NCBI GenBank assembly: GCA_937961455.1
Contig: CALGNN010000027.1
Location: forward strand, 1 to 64,000
Direction of reading: 5' to 3'
Length of the DNA stretch: 64,000 nt
DNA from: an uncultured Saprospiraceae bacterium
GTDB lineage: Bacteria; Bacteroidota; Bacteroidia; Chitinophagales; Saprospiraceae
Part shown: positions 17,479-27,428 of the stretch, in pieces
How the letters are laid out: every line of letters begins with the position of its first letter
Numbering within the stretch: the first letter of the stretch is position 1
Made by a program: the position numbers and the translations under genes
The notes under the pieces: generated by a model
Databases searched by the model: none
The model's input: the letters and a program-made list of their open reading frames with translations, nothing else
Told to the model about the DNA's origin: nothing

Positions 17479-19185
17479 ATGAAAACCATTGTATTAATTA
17501 TTAGTTTATGTGCTTCCCTTTTTCTAACAGGGCAAAACAGAACTACCATTATCAAAGATGTCCATGTTGTCGATGTTAAAACAGGCAAATCAAAACAAGC
17601 TTCTGTTTTTATAAAGGATAAAAAAATCATAAAAATTGCACGATCGATTAAGGAGGATGCTTCACAAATTATCGATGGCAGTGGAAAATATTTGATTCCG
17701 GGCTTGGTAGATGCGCATATTCATTTATTTCAGTCCGGTGGCTTGTATACCCGTCCAGATGTAATCAATCTACAAAAGCATCACAGCTATGAAAAAGAAA
17801 GAACTTGGCTCAAAGAAAATGCAGCTGCCATTCTAAAAAGATATTTAAGAAGTGGCATTACCACGGTCATTGATGTAGGAGGTCCTATGTATCAATTTGA
17901 GATTAGAGATCGCTTTAAAGACTCATTGGCTTTCCCAAATCTCTATATGACTGGTCCTTTAATTTCTACCTATCAGCCCCCAGAATTTAATCTTGATGAT
18001 CCTCCCATTATTAAAGTTGATAATTCAGAAGAAGCAAGAAATTTAGTCAGAGCACAACTTCCTCATAATCCCGACTTTATTAAAATTTGGTATATCACCC
18101 TACCTAACAGATCAGCTGAGTCTAGCTATGATATCGTAAAAGCAACGATTGAAGAAAGCCATAAAAACAATTTGCCCGTTGCTGTCCATGCAACAGAATT
18201 AAATACTGCCAAGCTTGCCATTAAAGCTGGCGCTGATATCTTGGTGCATAGTGTGGCTAGCCCTATTGATGAAGATTTTAAAAAGATGCTCTTGGAAAAT
18301 GATGTAGTATATATTCCTACTTTAATTGTTCATGGTAAATATTCTCAAGTCCTCGCTCAAACTTTTTCTCCGACGGAATATGACTTCCTCTTGGCAGACC
18401 CTATTCCTCTGGGATCTTTATCAGATTACAAACATTTGAATGATCCAATCTTTGATGACTACAAACAATATGGAGAAACTTGGTTAAAGGAAGATGCTGT
18501 ATCAGATGCAATCCGTTCAAAAAACTTAGCCTCATTAAATGCATCAGGAGCCATAATTTCTACAGGCACAGATGCGGGAAACATTGGGACACAGCATGTC
18601 TCATCCTACTTTGAAGAACTTGAAAGAATGCAATCCTCTGGGATGAGCTCTGCTGACATATTGAAAGCATCCACTTACAACGGCGCAAAGGTGCTGTCAA
18701 AGGAAAATGAGCTTGGGTCTGTAGAAGAAGGCAAAATAGCTGACCTAATTTTACTTTCAGAAAACCCTTTAGAAAATATCATGGCTGTTTTGAATCCTGA
18801 GCTTATTATAAAATCTGGTTTGGTATTAAAACCTGAAACTATATTTACAGAATCTCCAGAAGGTTTAGCTCAGCAGCAATTGAATGCTTACAATTATTTA
18901 AACCTAGAACACTTCCTCAGCCCATATAGTGATAGTGTTGTCGTAAGGGTCTTTCCTGGTGAAATGCTCTATAAAGGTAAATCGCAAATGATTAATACCT
19001 ATGGGCAAATGTTTGAACAAATGCCCAAATTGCACGCTGAATTGAAAGCTCGAATGTCTATTGGCAATATTGTTATTGATGAAGAATGGGTAACTGGAAT
19101 TGATGGTTACAATGGAATAAAAGCCATAGTCGTTTATACCATCGAAAATGGTAAGATAGTAGAAATTCAATTTTTACAACAATAG
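17479..19185 (+). CDS. Exported amidohydrolase with C-terminal NTF2-like domain
   Basis: Signal peptide (1-19, L-F-L-T-G-Q). The amidohydrolase barrel of the imidazolonepropionase/prolidase-like type has V-D-A-H-I-H (H80, H82), a candidate carbamylated Lys in F-I-K-I-W (about 201), His in A-V-H-A-T-E and L-V-H-S-V, and Asp in T-G-T-D-A-G (about 362). It should hydrolyse a C-N or similar bond with a bound metal pair. Residues about 470-568 form a separate alpha+beta domain resembling SnoaL/NTF2, ending G-K-I-V-E-I-Q-F. That extension is unusual for the family. It is probably periplasmic and cotranscribed with the DUF695 gene. Confidence 0.82.
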   Translation: MKTIVLIISLCASLFLTGQNRTTIIKDVHVVDVKTGKSKQASVFIKDKKIIKIARSIKEDASQIIDGSGKYLIPGLVDAHIHLFQSGGLYTRPDVINLQKHHSYEKERTWLKENAAAILKRYLRSGITTVIDVGGPMYQFEIRDRFKDSLAFPNLYMTGPLISTYQPPEFNLDDPPIIKVDNSEEARNLVRAQLPHNPDFIKIWYITLPNRSAESSYDIVKATIEESHKNNLPVAVHATELNTAKLAIKAGADILVHSVASPIDEDFKKMLLENDVVYIPTLIVHGKYSQVLAQTFSPTEYDFLLADPIPLGSLSDYKHLNDPIFDDYKQYGETWLKEDAVSDAIRSKNLASLNASGAIISTGTDAGNIGTQHVSSYFEELERMQSSGMSSADILKASTYNGAKVLSKENELGSVEEGKIADLILLSENPLENIMAVLNPELIIKSGLVLKPETIFTESPEGLAQQQLNAYNYLNLEHFLSPYSDSVVVRVFPGEMLYKGKSQMINTYGQMFEQMPKLHAELKARMSIGNIVIDEEWVTGIDGYNGIKAIVVYTIENGKIVEIQFLQQ

Positions 19186-19221
19186 CTCTTGGTCTTTTAA
19201 AGCAAATAAATAGTAAAAACT

Positions 19222-19259
19222 AAAAGGGGCTATCATTTTGATTAGCCCCTTTTGTTTTT
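19222..19259. terminator. Bidirectional terminator
   Basis: AAAAGGGGCTA pairs perfectly with TAGCCCCTTTT around a 10-base loop, followed by GTTTTT on the plus strand and a T-rich run on the minus strand. It serves the convergent amidohydrolase and sortilin-like genes. Confidence 0.88.
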
Positions 19260-22200
19260 AATTGTTTTGCATCATCTTCAATGCCCTACCTGGTGTGTAG
19301 GGTGCATCTGCTTCTTCCAACATTTTTTCTAAACGCTCTACATCTTCAGAAGCCAACTTTTGCAAGGCTTTTAGAATGGGTTCAAATTCTTCTTTTGCAA
19401 TGGCAAAGCTCATCCTGTGTGTTTCAGTAGGTGTCGAGCTTGAATATTTTTGTTCATAACCAATCCACCCCATCCTCTGTGTAGGACTTGGAATGGCATC
19501 TAAATCTAATAGGGAATTTAAAGGGTCACCGTATAAACTTTTACGAATATTTTTTAGTTCGTTTTCGATTTTTACATACTGGGCATAAAAGTTTTCCATC
19601 GGCTCCTCTACTTCTTTAATAGCTTCTTTCATATGACGCATCTTGGTATTTACCTCATTCATTAAATGTCCTGCCCCTTCCATAGATCTGCTTAATTCTG
19701 CAACTTCTCTTTGAAAAGCAATTCTTGCATTATCGTCTTTCGCTGGCATGACTCTGTCCTCCAAATTTTTAAGTGTAAAACTTACAGCTTCACCTATTTC
19801 GCTTATTTCATCGTCCTTAATTAGAGCTAAGCTTATGGTATAACTTCCTGGTCCCACTAGACTCCCTTCTCTCTTTCCTGCCCAAGGATTATAAAATGAA
19901 GGACTTTGCAAATTGATCGGTTCCTTTGAAGCAAACCGCATATCCCACTTTAGTCTTTGCAGGCCTTGAGCATGAGGCTTTAGGATTTTTCTTACTACCT
20001 TCCCTGATGCATCTTTTATCGTAAATAAAAGTTGGGCAGACTTCTCATTTCTTTCTTTCGCTAAAGCTTCATAAGTAGGATATTTATTACCCCGCCCTTC
20101 TTTAGCATCTTTTTTCTCTTGTTTACGCCTATCATCTTTGGCTGTGGTAAACTTATCTTTTATGTAATAATCAATAATAGCAACCGGCCCAAGGTCTGTT
20201 CCTGAATAATAGGAATCTCCAACCATCGCTTTTCCTGGAAGACCTAGCGGAGTAGACTTTTCATACATCCAAGTTTCTCTAACTTCAGTGATTCCCTCTT
20301 TCTCCATCGTACCCGTTGTAGAAATATTTCGCAAGGCACTGTAATCATCTAATACATAAAAGCCTCTACCGAAGGTGCCAAGTACTAAGTCATGTTCTCT
20401 CTTTTGAATAGCCAAATCTCTGACGGCAATAATAGGGACGCCTCCTTTTAATTGCTTCCATCTTCCTCCACCATTTGGACTGAAGAACACACCAAACTCC
20501 GTCCCACAAAAAATCAAATCTTTGTTTACATGATCTTCTTCAATAGAATAAACCGATCCTCTCTCTGGTAGATTATTTGAAATTTTTTGCCAACTCACAC
20601 CTTTATTCGTGCTTTTGTAAATATACGGTTTGAAGTCCCCATACTTGTGATGGTTGAAGGCTGCATAAATGACATTTTCATCATGCTGAGAACAGTAGAC
20701 TGCATTCACATAAGTATTGGGAGGCACTCCTGAAATATTTTCAACTTTCCTCCACGTCTCTCCTCCATTTTCAGTTATTTGAATTAATCCGTCGTCTGTC
20801 CCAGCAACTAGTAAATTTTCATTCACTAAAGATTCTGAAAAAGCAACGATGGTCCCATATTGTGAAGTCGAACGATTTTTTGCAACGGCTTCAAAACTCC
20901 AAACACGATCCATGATCTTCAAATCATTCCTTTGTATTTGCTTTGTTAAATCATCACTGATCACCTCCCAACTGTTTCCATAATCATCTGATCTAAAAAC
21001 TTTATTTGCTGCAAAATAAATTCTTCCTGAATGATTCGGACTAGCAACCAATGGCGCATCCCAATTCCATCTGTAAGCATTTTCTCCTTTTCTTTCTTTT
21101 GGTTGAATCCCGATTTCTTCACCACTCTTTCTATCGTAACGGACCAATACTCCATACTGAGATTGGGAATATACAATGTCTGGGTTGCTTGGGTCTACCT
21201 GTGTTTCAAAGCCATCTCCTCCATGAGTTATATACCAATCATAATTGCCAATTCCATGATCTGTTATCGTTCTACTCGGTCCTCCAATACTAGAGTTGTC
21301 TTGTGTACCTCCATAAATATTATAGAAGGGACGGTCATTATCAACTGATACTTTATAAAATTGGGTGACAGGCAAATTGGCTTTGAAGTCCCATGTTTTT
21401 GCTGCATCCCATGTTTCATAAATACCACCATCGCAACCTACTAACCAATGCTTATTGTTTTCTGGATTAATCCACATACAATGATTGTCAACATGTTTAG
21501 TGACTTCCCCAACAGGAGCAAAACTTTTACCTCCATTATGACTAACGTTCAACCACGTGTTCATGGAATAAATGGTGTTTGGGTCAACCGGATCTGTAAC
21601 AATCTCTTGATAGTAATTTCCGCTCGTTACATAAGAGCTTTGTTTCTGCCAAGAGGCTGCTCTATTTGTTGATTTATAAAACCCACTTTTTCCTTGCGCT
21701 GCCTCTACAATTGCATATAGAATTTCTGGATCAGCTTCTGAGATCGCAAGACCAATTCTACCAAGGTCAATTCCTGGAAGTCCTTTGTTGGCTTTTTCCC
21801 AGGTTTCACCTCCATCAACAGACTTGTAAATACCAGATCCTGGACCACCTCCTAAGTACGTAAATACATGTCTTGCTCTTTGGTGTGCAGCCGCATATAA
21901 CACATCAGGATTTCTAGGATCAATGATAAGATCTGATACGCCTGTGTGCTTGTCAATATTCAAAACATTTTTCCAATTTTCTCCACCATCTGTTGATTTG
22001 TATACGCCTCTTTCTCCTCCTGAGTTCCAAAGTGGGCCAATGGCAGCTACCCAAATAACATCTGAATTTTCAGGGTGAATTATTATTTTACCAATGTGCT
22101 CTGAAGTCTTTAGGCCCATATTCTTCCAGCTGGCTCCACCATCTATTGATTTGTATACGCCGTCTCCATAAGCAACAGACCTTTGATTATTGTTTTCTCC

Positions 22201-22566
22201 GGTTCCAACCCAAATGGTATTAGAATTATTTGGGTCCATTGAGACACATCCTATTGAATACGATCCTTCATTATCAAAAATAGGTTCATAGGTTGTTCCA
22301 TTGTTTAGCGTTTTCCAAACACCTCCAGAAGAAACTGCAACATAGTATTCATGTGGCTTTTCCGGGTTTAATACAAAATCAGAAATTCTTCCTGAAGTTA
22401 ATGCTGGACCAACACATCTAAATGACATTGCAGGAATCGAAAGGTCATCTAATTTATTGCTGGTTGTTACCGTAGAGTTTTTCTTTTTATTTCTTTGTGC
22501 ATCTAGATTTGTAACACACAATATCATTACTGCTATGGCGAATAGAGCGGTATATTTAATTTTCAT
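19258..22566 (-). CDS. Exported BNR/sortilin-type beta-propeller protein
   Basis: A signal peptide (about 1-23) is followed by a very long repeat region (about 45-760) of Asp-box/BNR units. Examples are S-I-D-G-G-A-S-W, S-T-D-G-G-E-N-W, S-V-D-G-G-E-T-W, S-D-D-Y-G-N-S-W and T-E-N-G-G-E-T-W. They predict one or two sortilin (VPS10)-type propellers. A C-terminal region has an Ig-like FlgD-type strand set (about 880-970) and a helical tail. Databases often call this family 'glycosyl hydrolase', but no catalytic residues can be shown. It has no T9SS tail, so it is periplasmic or outer-membrane associated. Role unknown, perhaps binding of peptides or glycans. Confidence 0.85.
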   Translation of the reverse strand: MKIKYTALFAIAVMILCVTNLDAQRNKKKNSTVTTSNKLDDLSIPAMSFRCVGPALTSGRISDFVLNPEKPHEYYVAVSSGGVWKTLNNGTTYEPIFDNEGSYSIGCVSMDPNNSNTIWVGTGENNNQRSVAYGDGVYKSIDGGASWKNMGLKTSEHIGKIIIHPENSDVIWVAAIGPLWNSGGERGVYKSTDGGENWKNVLNIDKHTGVSDLIIDPRNPDVLYAAAHQRARHVFTYLGGGPGSGIYKSVDGGETWEKANKGLPGIDLGRIGLAISEADPEILYAIVEAAQGKSGFYKSTNRAASWQKQSSYVTSGNYYQEIVTDPVDPNTIYSMNTWLNVSHNGGKSFAPVGEVTKHVDNHCMWINPENNKHWLVGCDGGIYETWDAAKTWDFKANLPVTQFYKVSVDNDRPFYNIYGGTQDNSSIGGPSRTITDHGIGNYDWYITHGGDGFETQVDPSNPDIVYSQSQYGVLVRYDRKSGEEIGIQPKERKGENAYRWNWDAPLVASPNHSGRIYFAANKVFRSDDYGNSWEVISDDLTKQIQRNDLKIMDRVWSFEAVAKNRSTSQYGTIVAFSESLVNENLLVAGTDDGLIQITENGGETWRKVENISGVPPNTYVNAVYCSQHDENVIYAAFNHHKYGDFKPYIYKSTNKGVSWQKISNNLPERGSVYSIEEDHVNKDLIFCGTEFGVFFSPNGGGRWKQLKGGVPIIAVRDLAIQKREHDLVLGTFGRGFYVLDDYSALRNISTTGTMEKEGITEVRETWMYEKSTPLGLPGKAMVGDSYYSGTDLGPVAIIDYYIKDKFTTAKDDRRKQEKKDAKEGRGNKYPTYEALAKERNEKSAQLLFTIKDASGKVVRKILKPHAQGLQRLKWDMRFASKEPINLQSPSFYNPWAGKREGSLVGPGSYTISLALIKDDEISEIGEAVSFTLKNLEDRVMPAKDDNARIAFQREVAELSRSMEGAGHLMNEVNTKMRHMKEAIKEVEEPMENFYAQYVKIENELKNIRKSLYGDPLNSLLDLDAIPSPTQRMGWIGYEQKYSSSTPTETHRMSFAIAKEEFEPILKALQKLASEDVERLEKMLEEADAPYTPGRALKMMQNN

Positions 22567-22690
22567 TTAGATTTAATTTATGATAATACTAATATAAGAT
22601 GCTCCTACTAATTTCTTGCATAAGCCAGACTTTGTTAGATGAAATATTCCATTAAAAACATCTACGAAATATGTGTATTTTGGCGTGCTT

Positions 22691-23776
22691 ATGACAAGTC
22701 CTGTTCAATCAAAGAGAATAGAATATTTAGATTCAATTAGAGGAATTGCAGCTATGATGGTTGTAATTTATCATTTCATTGGATGGCATTGGGGAGAAAA
22801 TATTGAATACAAATTGGCTTCATTTATTTTTAATGGCTCAGATGCTGTCTCCTTTTTCTTTGTGCTAAGTGGGTTTGTCTTGTCATACAAATATCTTCAC
22901 TCTGATAAAGAAATTCAGATTAAGAAATTCACCTTTAATCGAATATTCAGATTATATCCAGCGTTTGTCTTGACCGTACTTTTTAATTATCTGTATTGGA
23001 ATAGGCAGGACCTTGGGTTCGGAATTCTAAAAGATATCTTCTTGGACTTTAACAGACCGTTATGGACGGAGTTTGCCATGGTCCGCAATCATCATAAGTT
23101 TTATATTCCGGGCTGGACCTTGGGCGTGGAAATGGCCCTCTCCCTGTTGATGCCTTTCTTGACTATTGTAGCAAAGAAAAATATAAAATTAATTGTTTGG
23201 TTTATTCCTTTATCAATGATGATGGGTCCTGGGTACATCAATACTTTCACCATGCATTTTTGTTTAGGAATCATACTTTCTTATTACTATCCTCAAATCA
23301 GAGATTTCAATTTTAGGGAATCAAAGTATTATGCTTATCGTTGGCTTATCGCTATCGGAACATTTATTTTATTTTCTATTAGACACATTGAACGCATTGT
23401 TGACTTTGGCAGCTTGTATGATAAGATCGCAGACTTTTTAAAATTAGATCTGTTTCATTTTACCGGTTTTGCTTCGTTTTTAATTCTTCTTTGGATCATC
23501 AATAGTAAAAAAATACAAGACTTTCTTCAGTCAAAGTTTTTCATTTTTATCGGTAAGATTTCTTATTCTGTTTATCTCATGCACTGGCTCATTGTTGTGG
23601 CCATTATGGAGCATTGGGATATTTTCATCAATTTCTTTGGTACAGAACCTATAGCATTTGTTGTCATGCTTTTAGTTACAATTCTTGCTACGATTGCATC
23701 GGCAACTATTATGTACTATGGTGTAGAAGAGCCTTTTATAAAATGGTCTAAAAAGCGTTCTGCAAAAATGTCTTAA
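22691..23776 (+). CDS. Acyltransferase 3 (OafA/YrhL-like) membrane protein
   Basis: About ten membrane segments with the acyltransferase-3 signature. R-I-E-Y-L-D-S-I-R-G-I-A-A is at the N-terminus and V-I-Y-H-F supplies the family His. F-F-F-V-L-S-G-F-V-L-S and F-N-R-I-F-R-L-Y-P follow, and Y-S-V-Y-L-M-H-W is near the end. Such enzymes O-acylate extracellular sugars or lipids; the acceptor here is unknown. A GTG at 22673 would add six residues, but the ATG at 22691 fits the usual start of the family better and has a TATTTTG element 8-10 bases before it. A stem-loop follows the stop. Confidence 0.88.
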   Translation: MTSPVQSKRIEYLDSIRGIAAMMVVIYHFIGWHWGENIEYKLASFIFNGSDAVSFFFVLSGFVLSYKYLHSDKEIQIKKFTFNRIFRLYPAFVLTVLFNYLYWNRQDLGFGILKDIFLDFNRPLWTEFAMVRNHHKFYIPGWTLGVEMALSLLMPFLTIVAKKNIKLIVWFIPLSMMMGPGYINTFTMHFCLGIILSYYYPQIRDFNFRESKYYAYRWLIAIGTFILFSIRHIERIVDFGSLYDKIADFLKLDLFHFTGFASFLILLWIINSKKIQDFLQSKFFIFIGKISYSVYLMHWLIVVAIMEHWDIFINFFGTEPIAFVVMLLVTILATIASATIMYYGVEEPFIKWSKKRSAKMS

Positions 23777-23790
23777 ACCTTTCCTATTCA

Positions 23791-23830
23791 TCTAAAAATA
23801 AAAAAGGGAGCTCTTTACAGAACTCCCCTT
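23791..23830 (-). terminator. Terminator of the sigma/anti-sigma operon
   Basis: Nine or more pairs between AAGGGAGCTCT and AGAACTCCCC with one internal mismatch and a 4-base loop. On the minus strand it is followed by TTTTTTATTTTTA. It lies 28 bases beyond the stop of the cohesin-like gene and may also stop transcription of the acyltransferase gene. Confidence 0.75.
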
Positions 23831-23857
23831 AGACATGATTCTAAAAATTTATAGGAA

Positions 23858-25972
23858 TCATTTGATGGTTTTAGAAATGAGCTTGATGGTTTCGTTTGAT
23901 GTGCTATTTGTTACTCTCACATAATAAATCGCATCAGGACCAAGTACACTTCTATCTAGCATTATCTCATTTGATACAATCTCTCTAGAAAGTATCTCTT
24001 TTCCTTCTGTACTATAGATGTATAACTGTCCATCCATATACGCTGTTGGAATTTTAATTCTAAGGTTTTCAAAAAATGGGTTTGGCATTACCTCAAGCTT
24101 TACTTGTTCTTGTGTATTTGTAGTTTTTCCTTCGAGTTCTACAGCAACCATCGAGTGGTCTTCATAAACAAGCTCGCTCTCTAAATAAGATGCCTGCTTA
24201 ATGAGATTCGCTGCATGACCACTTGAATTAGTTTCTACAATTATCTTAATACTAAAGTCATCCGATGCGACTGTTGAGGCATGCAAAAAATGTAATTTTT
24301 CATCAGAAGGCTGATAATAACTTAATTCGTTAGTAATGCTTTCTGGGTGAATGGAAATTTTTCCTCCTTCTAAAACTAAACCCACTTTTAGGGCATGAAA
24401 GTTTTGACTTCCTTCTTCCAAGGTCAATTCAATTATGCTTGGTGTTCCTTTTTCTATATACACATCATCAAAGCTTAGGACTGCAGGTGCCCGGTCTTCA
24501 ATATCATTAGATTGAAATAAATAAGAGGAAGCTTGACCTTTATTATATGCTGTAAAATTTAAATGATAATCCGAAAGTGCATCTCCATCAAAGATGTATT
24601 CGTGAAAGTTGCCAAAGTCATAAATATCAATTGATGCAGGAAATGTCAGCTTTTCTTCTACATAAAAATAAGGTTGAATTTGAATACCCGGCTCTTGGAG
24701 TATAGCCTTTCTCATGATACTAAAATCATTCAAATTAATTCCTCCGCTTTCATCTATATCTAAACTTATTGCTGCTAGAGGGTCAAAGCTTATTTGATTT
24801 AAAATCATCTTTAATCCTAGGACCAAATCCAGTGTAGAAAAATTATTATAACTATCACCAAAAGCCACTGCCTGATAGAAGGTCAATATATTTGATCCAC
24901 TTTCAACTGCATTAACTGCGCTTATATATTGTTGATTCGATTCTTGAATTAACTCCTCGCCATTCAAACTAATTGATAACTCATCTTCATTATGCGAGAA
25001 ACCATTTTCACTAAAAACATTGACTTTTAAAATATCGCTTATTCCAGAAGAAGGATCAATGCTAATTGATCCTGGTGTAAGTAGCGGATTTAAGCTATTA
25101 AGATTGGCGTCACCTATTTCAACTTGATTAGTCGAATAATCAAATTCTAAAGGAGCTGTTTCTCCTTCATTTCCAACTAGATCAAAACACAATTGATACA
25201 TCATCTCGTTGGGTTCTAAAAACAATGGAATCAAATTCATATCATTCCAAGCAATTGTAATCAGTCCTGATCCAATGCTTCCATTATACATACTCGGGGG
25301 TATTTCCATGGCACCACTGTTGATATTTGTAAATGATATAATATCTGGGTCATACAATATTGAATACTGCTGAGAAATAACATTTAATACTTCCTCTGCG
25401 ATAACATCAACACATACATTTGACCCCGCGAAACCTGATCTATGATCTATTCGTATGGCAAAATTTGGCGTGTTCCCGTTATTGATAATAATCTTTCCAC
25501 TTTCTATGTTTACTTCTTCTAAAGTAAATATGTCAAAAGCACTCGATACGATTTCTATTTCTAATACATCTTGAATTTCAGCAAACCACACGTTTGCTGT
25601 TGTTAATTCTGTGCTTACAATTTCATAACAAACTTCAAAAAGAGCATCGCTCCCTAATATAGGCGTGCCAAAAGTTGAAGGGTCGACCCAAGCGAATCTC
25701 AATATTCCTGGAGCAGATTCATGAAAGTTATCTTCGCTCAGTCCCGGTAGGTTGAAATTTTGAACTGCTCTAAATGCTAATAAATTAGTGTCTGTTTCTA
25801 ATACAAATTGTGCCGAAATCAATTCAGAAATTCCATCCATATTTATTTTAACACAGACGGTCTCTCCCGGCGCACCTGTTTCCACAGATCCTTTTAACAA
25901 GACTTGTGATTGCAACCCATGAGCACTTACTATTAGAAAAATTATGCTTATCAGTATGTTTTTAATTTTCAT
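23858..25972 (-). CDS. T9SS-exported protein with cohesin-like and dockerin-like segments
   Basis: Signal peptide (about 1-22). Two cohesin-like beta-sandwiches follow, at about 24-165 (G-A-P-G-E-T-V-C-V-K-I ... L-L-A-F) and 172-305 (G-F-A-G-S-N-V-C-V-D-V ... I-I-S-F). About 375-430 is a dockerin-like calcium segment: S-T-L-D-L-V-L-G-L-K, then D-I-D-E-S-G-G-I-N-L-N-D-F. Residues about 625-704 are a T9SS type A sorting domain (V-M-P-N-P-F ... I-Y-S-T-E-G-K). Function is unknown; cohesin-type domains bind partners. It is the last gene of the 29641-23858 operon, 10 bases after the anti-sigma gene, so it may be an effector or a partner of the signalling pair. Confidence 0.85.
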   Translation of the reverse strand: MKIKNILISIIFLIVSAHGLQSQVLLKGSVETGAPGETVCVKINMDGISELISAQFVLETDTNLLAFRAVQNFNLPGLSEDNFHESAPGILRFAWVDPSTFGTPILGSDALFEVCYEIVSTELTTANVWFAEIQDVLEIEIVSSAFDIFTLEEVNIESGKIIINNGNTPNFAIRIDHRSGFAGSNVCVDVIAEEVLNVISQQYSILYDPDIISFTNINSGAMEIPPSMYNGSIGSGLITIAWNDMNLIPLFLEPNEMMYQLCFDLVGNEGETAPLEFDYSTNQVEIGDANLNSLNPLLTPGSISIDPSSGISDILKVNVFSENGFSHNEDELSISLNGEELIQESNQQYISAVNAVESGSNILTFYQAVAFGDSYNNFSTLDLVLGLKMILNQISFDPLAAISLDIDESGGINLNDFSIMRKAILQEPGIQIQPYFYVEEKLTFPASIDIYDFGNFHEYIFDGDALSDYHLNFTAYNKGQASSYLFQSNDIEDRAPAVLSFDDVYIEKGTPSIIELTLEEGSQNFHALKVGLVLEGGKISIHPESITNELSYYQPSDEKLHFLHASTVASDDFSIKIIVETNSSGHAANLIKQASYLESELVYEDHSMVAVELEGKTTNTQEQVKLEVMPNPFFENLRIKIPTAYMDGQLYIYSTEGKEILSREIVSNEIMLDRSVLGPDAIYYVRVTNSTSNETIKLISKTIK

Positions 25973-25982
25973 TTTATGCTAA

Positions 25983-27428
25983 TTAAAATGCCAATTGGGC
26001 ACCAACGCTGATTCCCAATAATTGATATTTTTGAATGATTTCATATTCCATAGACAACAGGCTATTGAAGTCTTTAATGAATCTTGCCTTTGCATGGAAG
26101 CTCCATTTATTATCAATGGGGATTAATACTCCAAGGCCTGTCCTTAAGGAAAGACCTCCATTATTTGCCAATTTATTTTCACTGTCTTCTGTAAGATCGT
26201 AGAAGGCTGCTTCGCCATCTATTATATGTCCTCTTGCACCTAACCAGACGCTTTGTTGCAAGCCTAATTCTGCCTGCCAATTTATTTTCTTTGTTTGGAA
26301 GCGATAAAATAGATCTGCAAATGCAGATACACTTTGGTATTTAGTATATCGTCCTTCCTGTGAAATGATGGTTTGCGGGACTTGAGCTGAACCATAAATT
26401 TCTTCTTGCATGCCATTTGGCATGTTTCTAATCTCAATTAAAATATCATCTTTAAGAACCGTATCAAGTGTTTGGATCGCATTTTTTGAAAGCTCATTAG
26501 ACTCTCGATAATTCAAGCCAAAAGATGCTCCCCACTTATCATTTATTTTTCGTCCTATAGCTAATTCAGCAATCGCACTTTCTAGTTGACTTTCTTTTTC
26601 GTTCCTTTCAGCAATTTTTAAAGCAGTAATTTCTGAGCTGTTTGCTACATTACTCTGCAATTTTCTGCTCGTTAAAAACAAGCCAAAGGAGGGGTTTATA
26701 AACCAATCTGCCCTAGCCTCTTCAACAGATACCTCTGGAATGTTTTCCCATAAAGTGCTTTCGAATACGACACTTTTGTTTTCCTTTTGTAGTTGCGGAC
26801 TCTTGAAGTTTTGGCGCGGTTGATTTTTTGTTTTCGCCTGTTTTAATGACGCTACTATTGTTTCGGCTTTAAGAGCTTCAATGATTGGCTTGTTTGGGAT
26901 GACCTCTTCTCTTTCTCTTTTCTTTGTTAATCTATTGTTCGTCGTTGGAGCCGAATATTTTGAAAAGCTTTTATGATCTTTTTCTTCCTCCTTGCTATAG
27001 ACTTGTTCTTTTATTACTTCTGTTCTTTGTACATGCTTCTTGAGGATATTGTCTCTAGTTTTTTGTTGTTGTAATGAAGTTGTTTCTATGGTTTTTTCAA
27101 GTTTCGTTTCCTCTACCTGGCCTTGAACTTCTTCTTTTTCATTCTTATTCGTTTCAAAAATTTGAGCTGTTGGTTCCTCAATCAAATTATTTGATGCTTG
27201 AGTATTTTGTTGAATAATATCCTTCGAACTGTGGGCATCAATATTGGTATTTATATACCATATGAAGCTTGTTGCTGATATTGACAAAACAGCGATAAGC
27301 AAAAAACCTAAATAAGGTTTTCTTTTCTTTTTTATCGAAGGATAAACTTCCTTCCACAAGGCGTCCGTGTCAACAGTCGTCTGATGGTTTTGAAACTTTT
27401 CTCTTATTTTTTTATCGATCGGATTCAT
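25983..27428 (-). CDS. Predicted double-membrane-spanning anti-sigma factor (Dma-like)
   Basis: Residues 1-37 are a short cytoplasmic, basic segment with a predicted helix (T-D-A-L-W-K-E-V-Y) in the place of an anti-sigma domain. Residues about 39-60 are one membrane helix. About 60-235 is a Gln/Lys/Glu-rich linker long enough to cross the periplasm. About 238-481 is a beta-barrel-like domain starting W-F-I-N-P-S-F-G and ending in Phe, the outer-membrane signature. The start codon overlaps the sigma gene stop as TAATG, showing translational coupling. The layout matches the dual membrane-spanning anti-sigma (Dma) proteins reported in Bacteroides, linked there to vesicle control. Function here is inferred by architecture. 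Confidence 0.75.
   Translation of the reverse strand: MNPIDKKIREKFQNHQTTVDTDALWKEVYPSIKKKRKPYLGFLLIAVLSISATSFIWYINTNIDAHSSKDIIQQNTQASNNLIEEPTAQIFETNKNEKEEVQGQVEETKLEKTIETTSLQQQKTRDNILKKHVQRTEVIKEQVYSKEEEKDHKSFSKYSAPTTNNRLTKKREREEVIPNKPIIEALKAETIVASLKQAKTKNQPRQNFKSPQLQKENKSVVFESTLWENIPEVSVEEARADWFINPSFGLFLTSRKLQSNVANSSEITALKIAERNEKESQLESAIAELAIGRKINDKWGASFGLNYRESNELSKNAIQTLDTVLKDDILIEIRNMPNGMQEEIYGSAQVPQTIISQEGRYTKYQSVSAFADLFYRFQTKKINWQAELGLQQSVWLGARGHIIDGEAAFYDLTEDSENKLANNGGLSLRTGLGVLIPIDNKWSFHAKARFIKDFNSLLSMEYEIIQKYQLLGISVGAQLAF

Noticed and set aside
19258-22566. Label 'glycosyl hydrolase' for the BNR-repeat protein
   Set aside because: Asp-box repeats show only a propeller fold, and no catalytic acid pair could be identified.
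22673-22690. GTG start for the acyltransferase
   Set aside because: The added six residues are not family-like and overlap a -7-like TATTTTG, so the ATG at 22691 is preferred.
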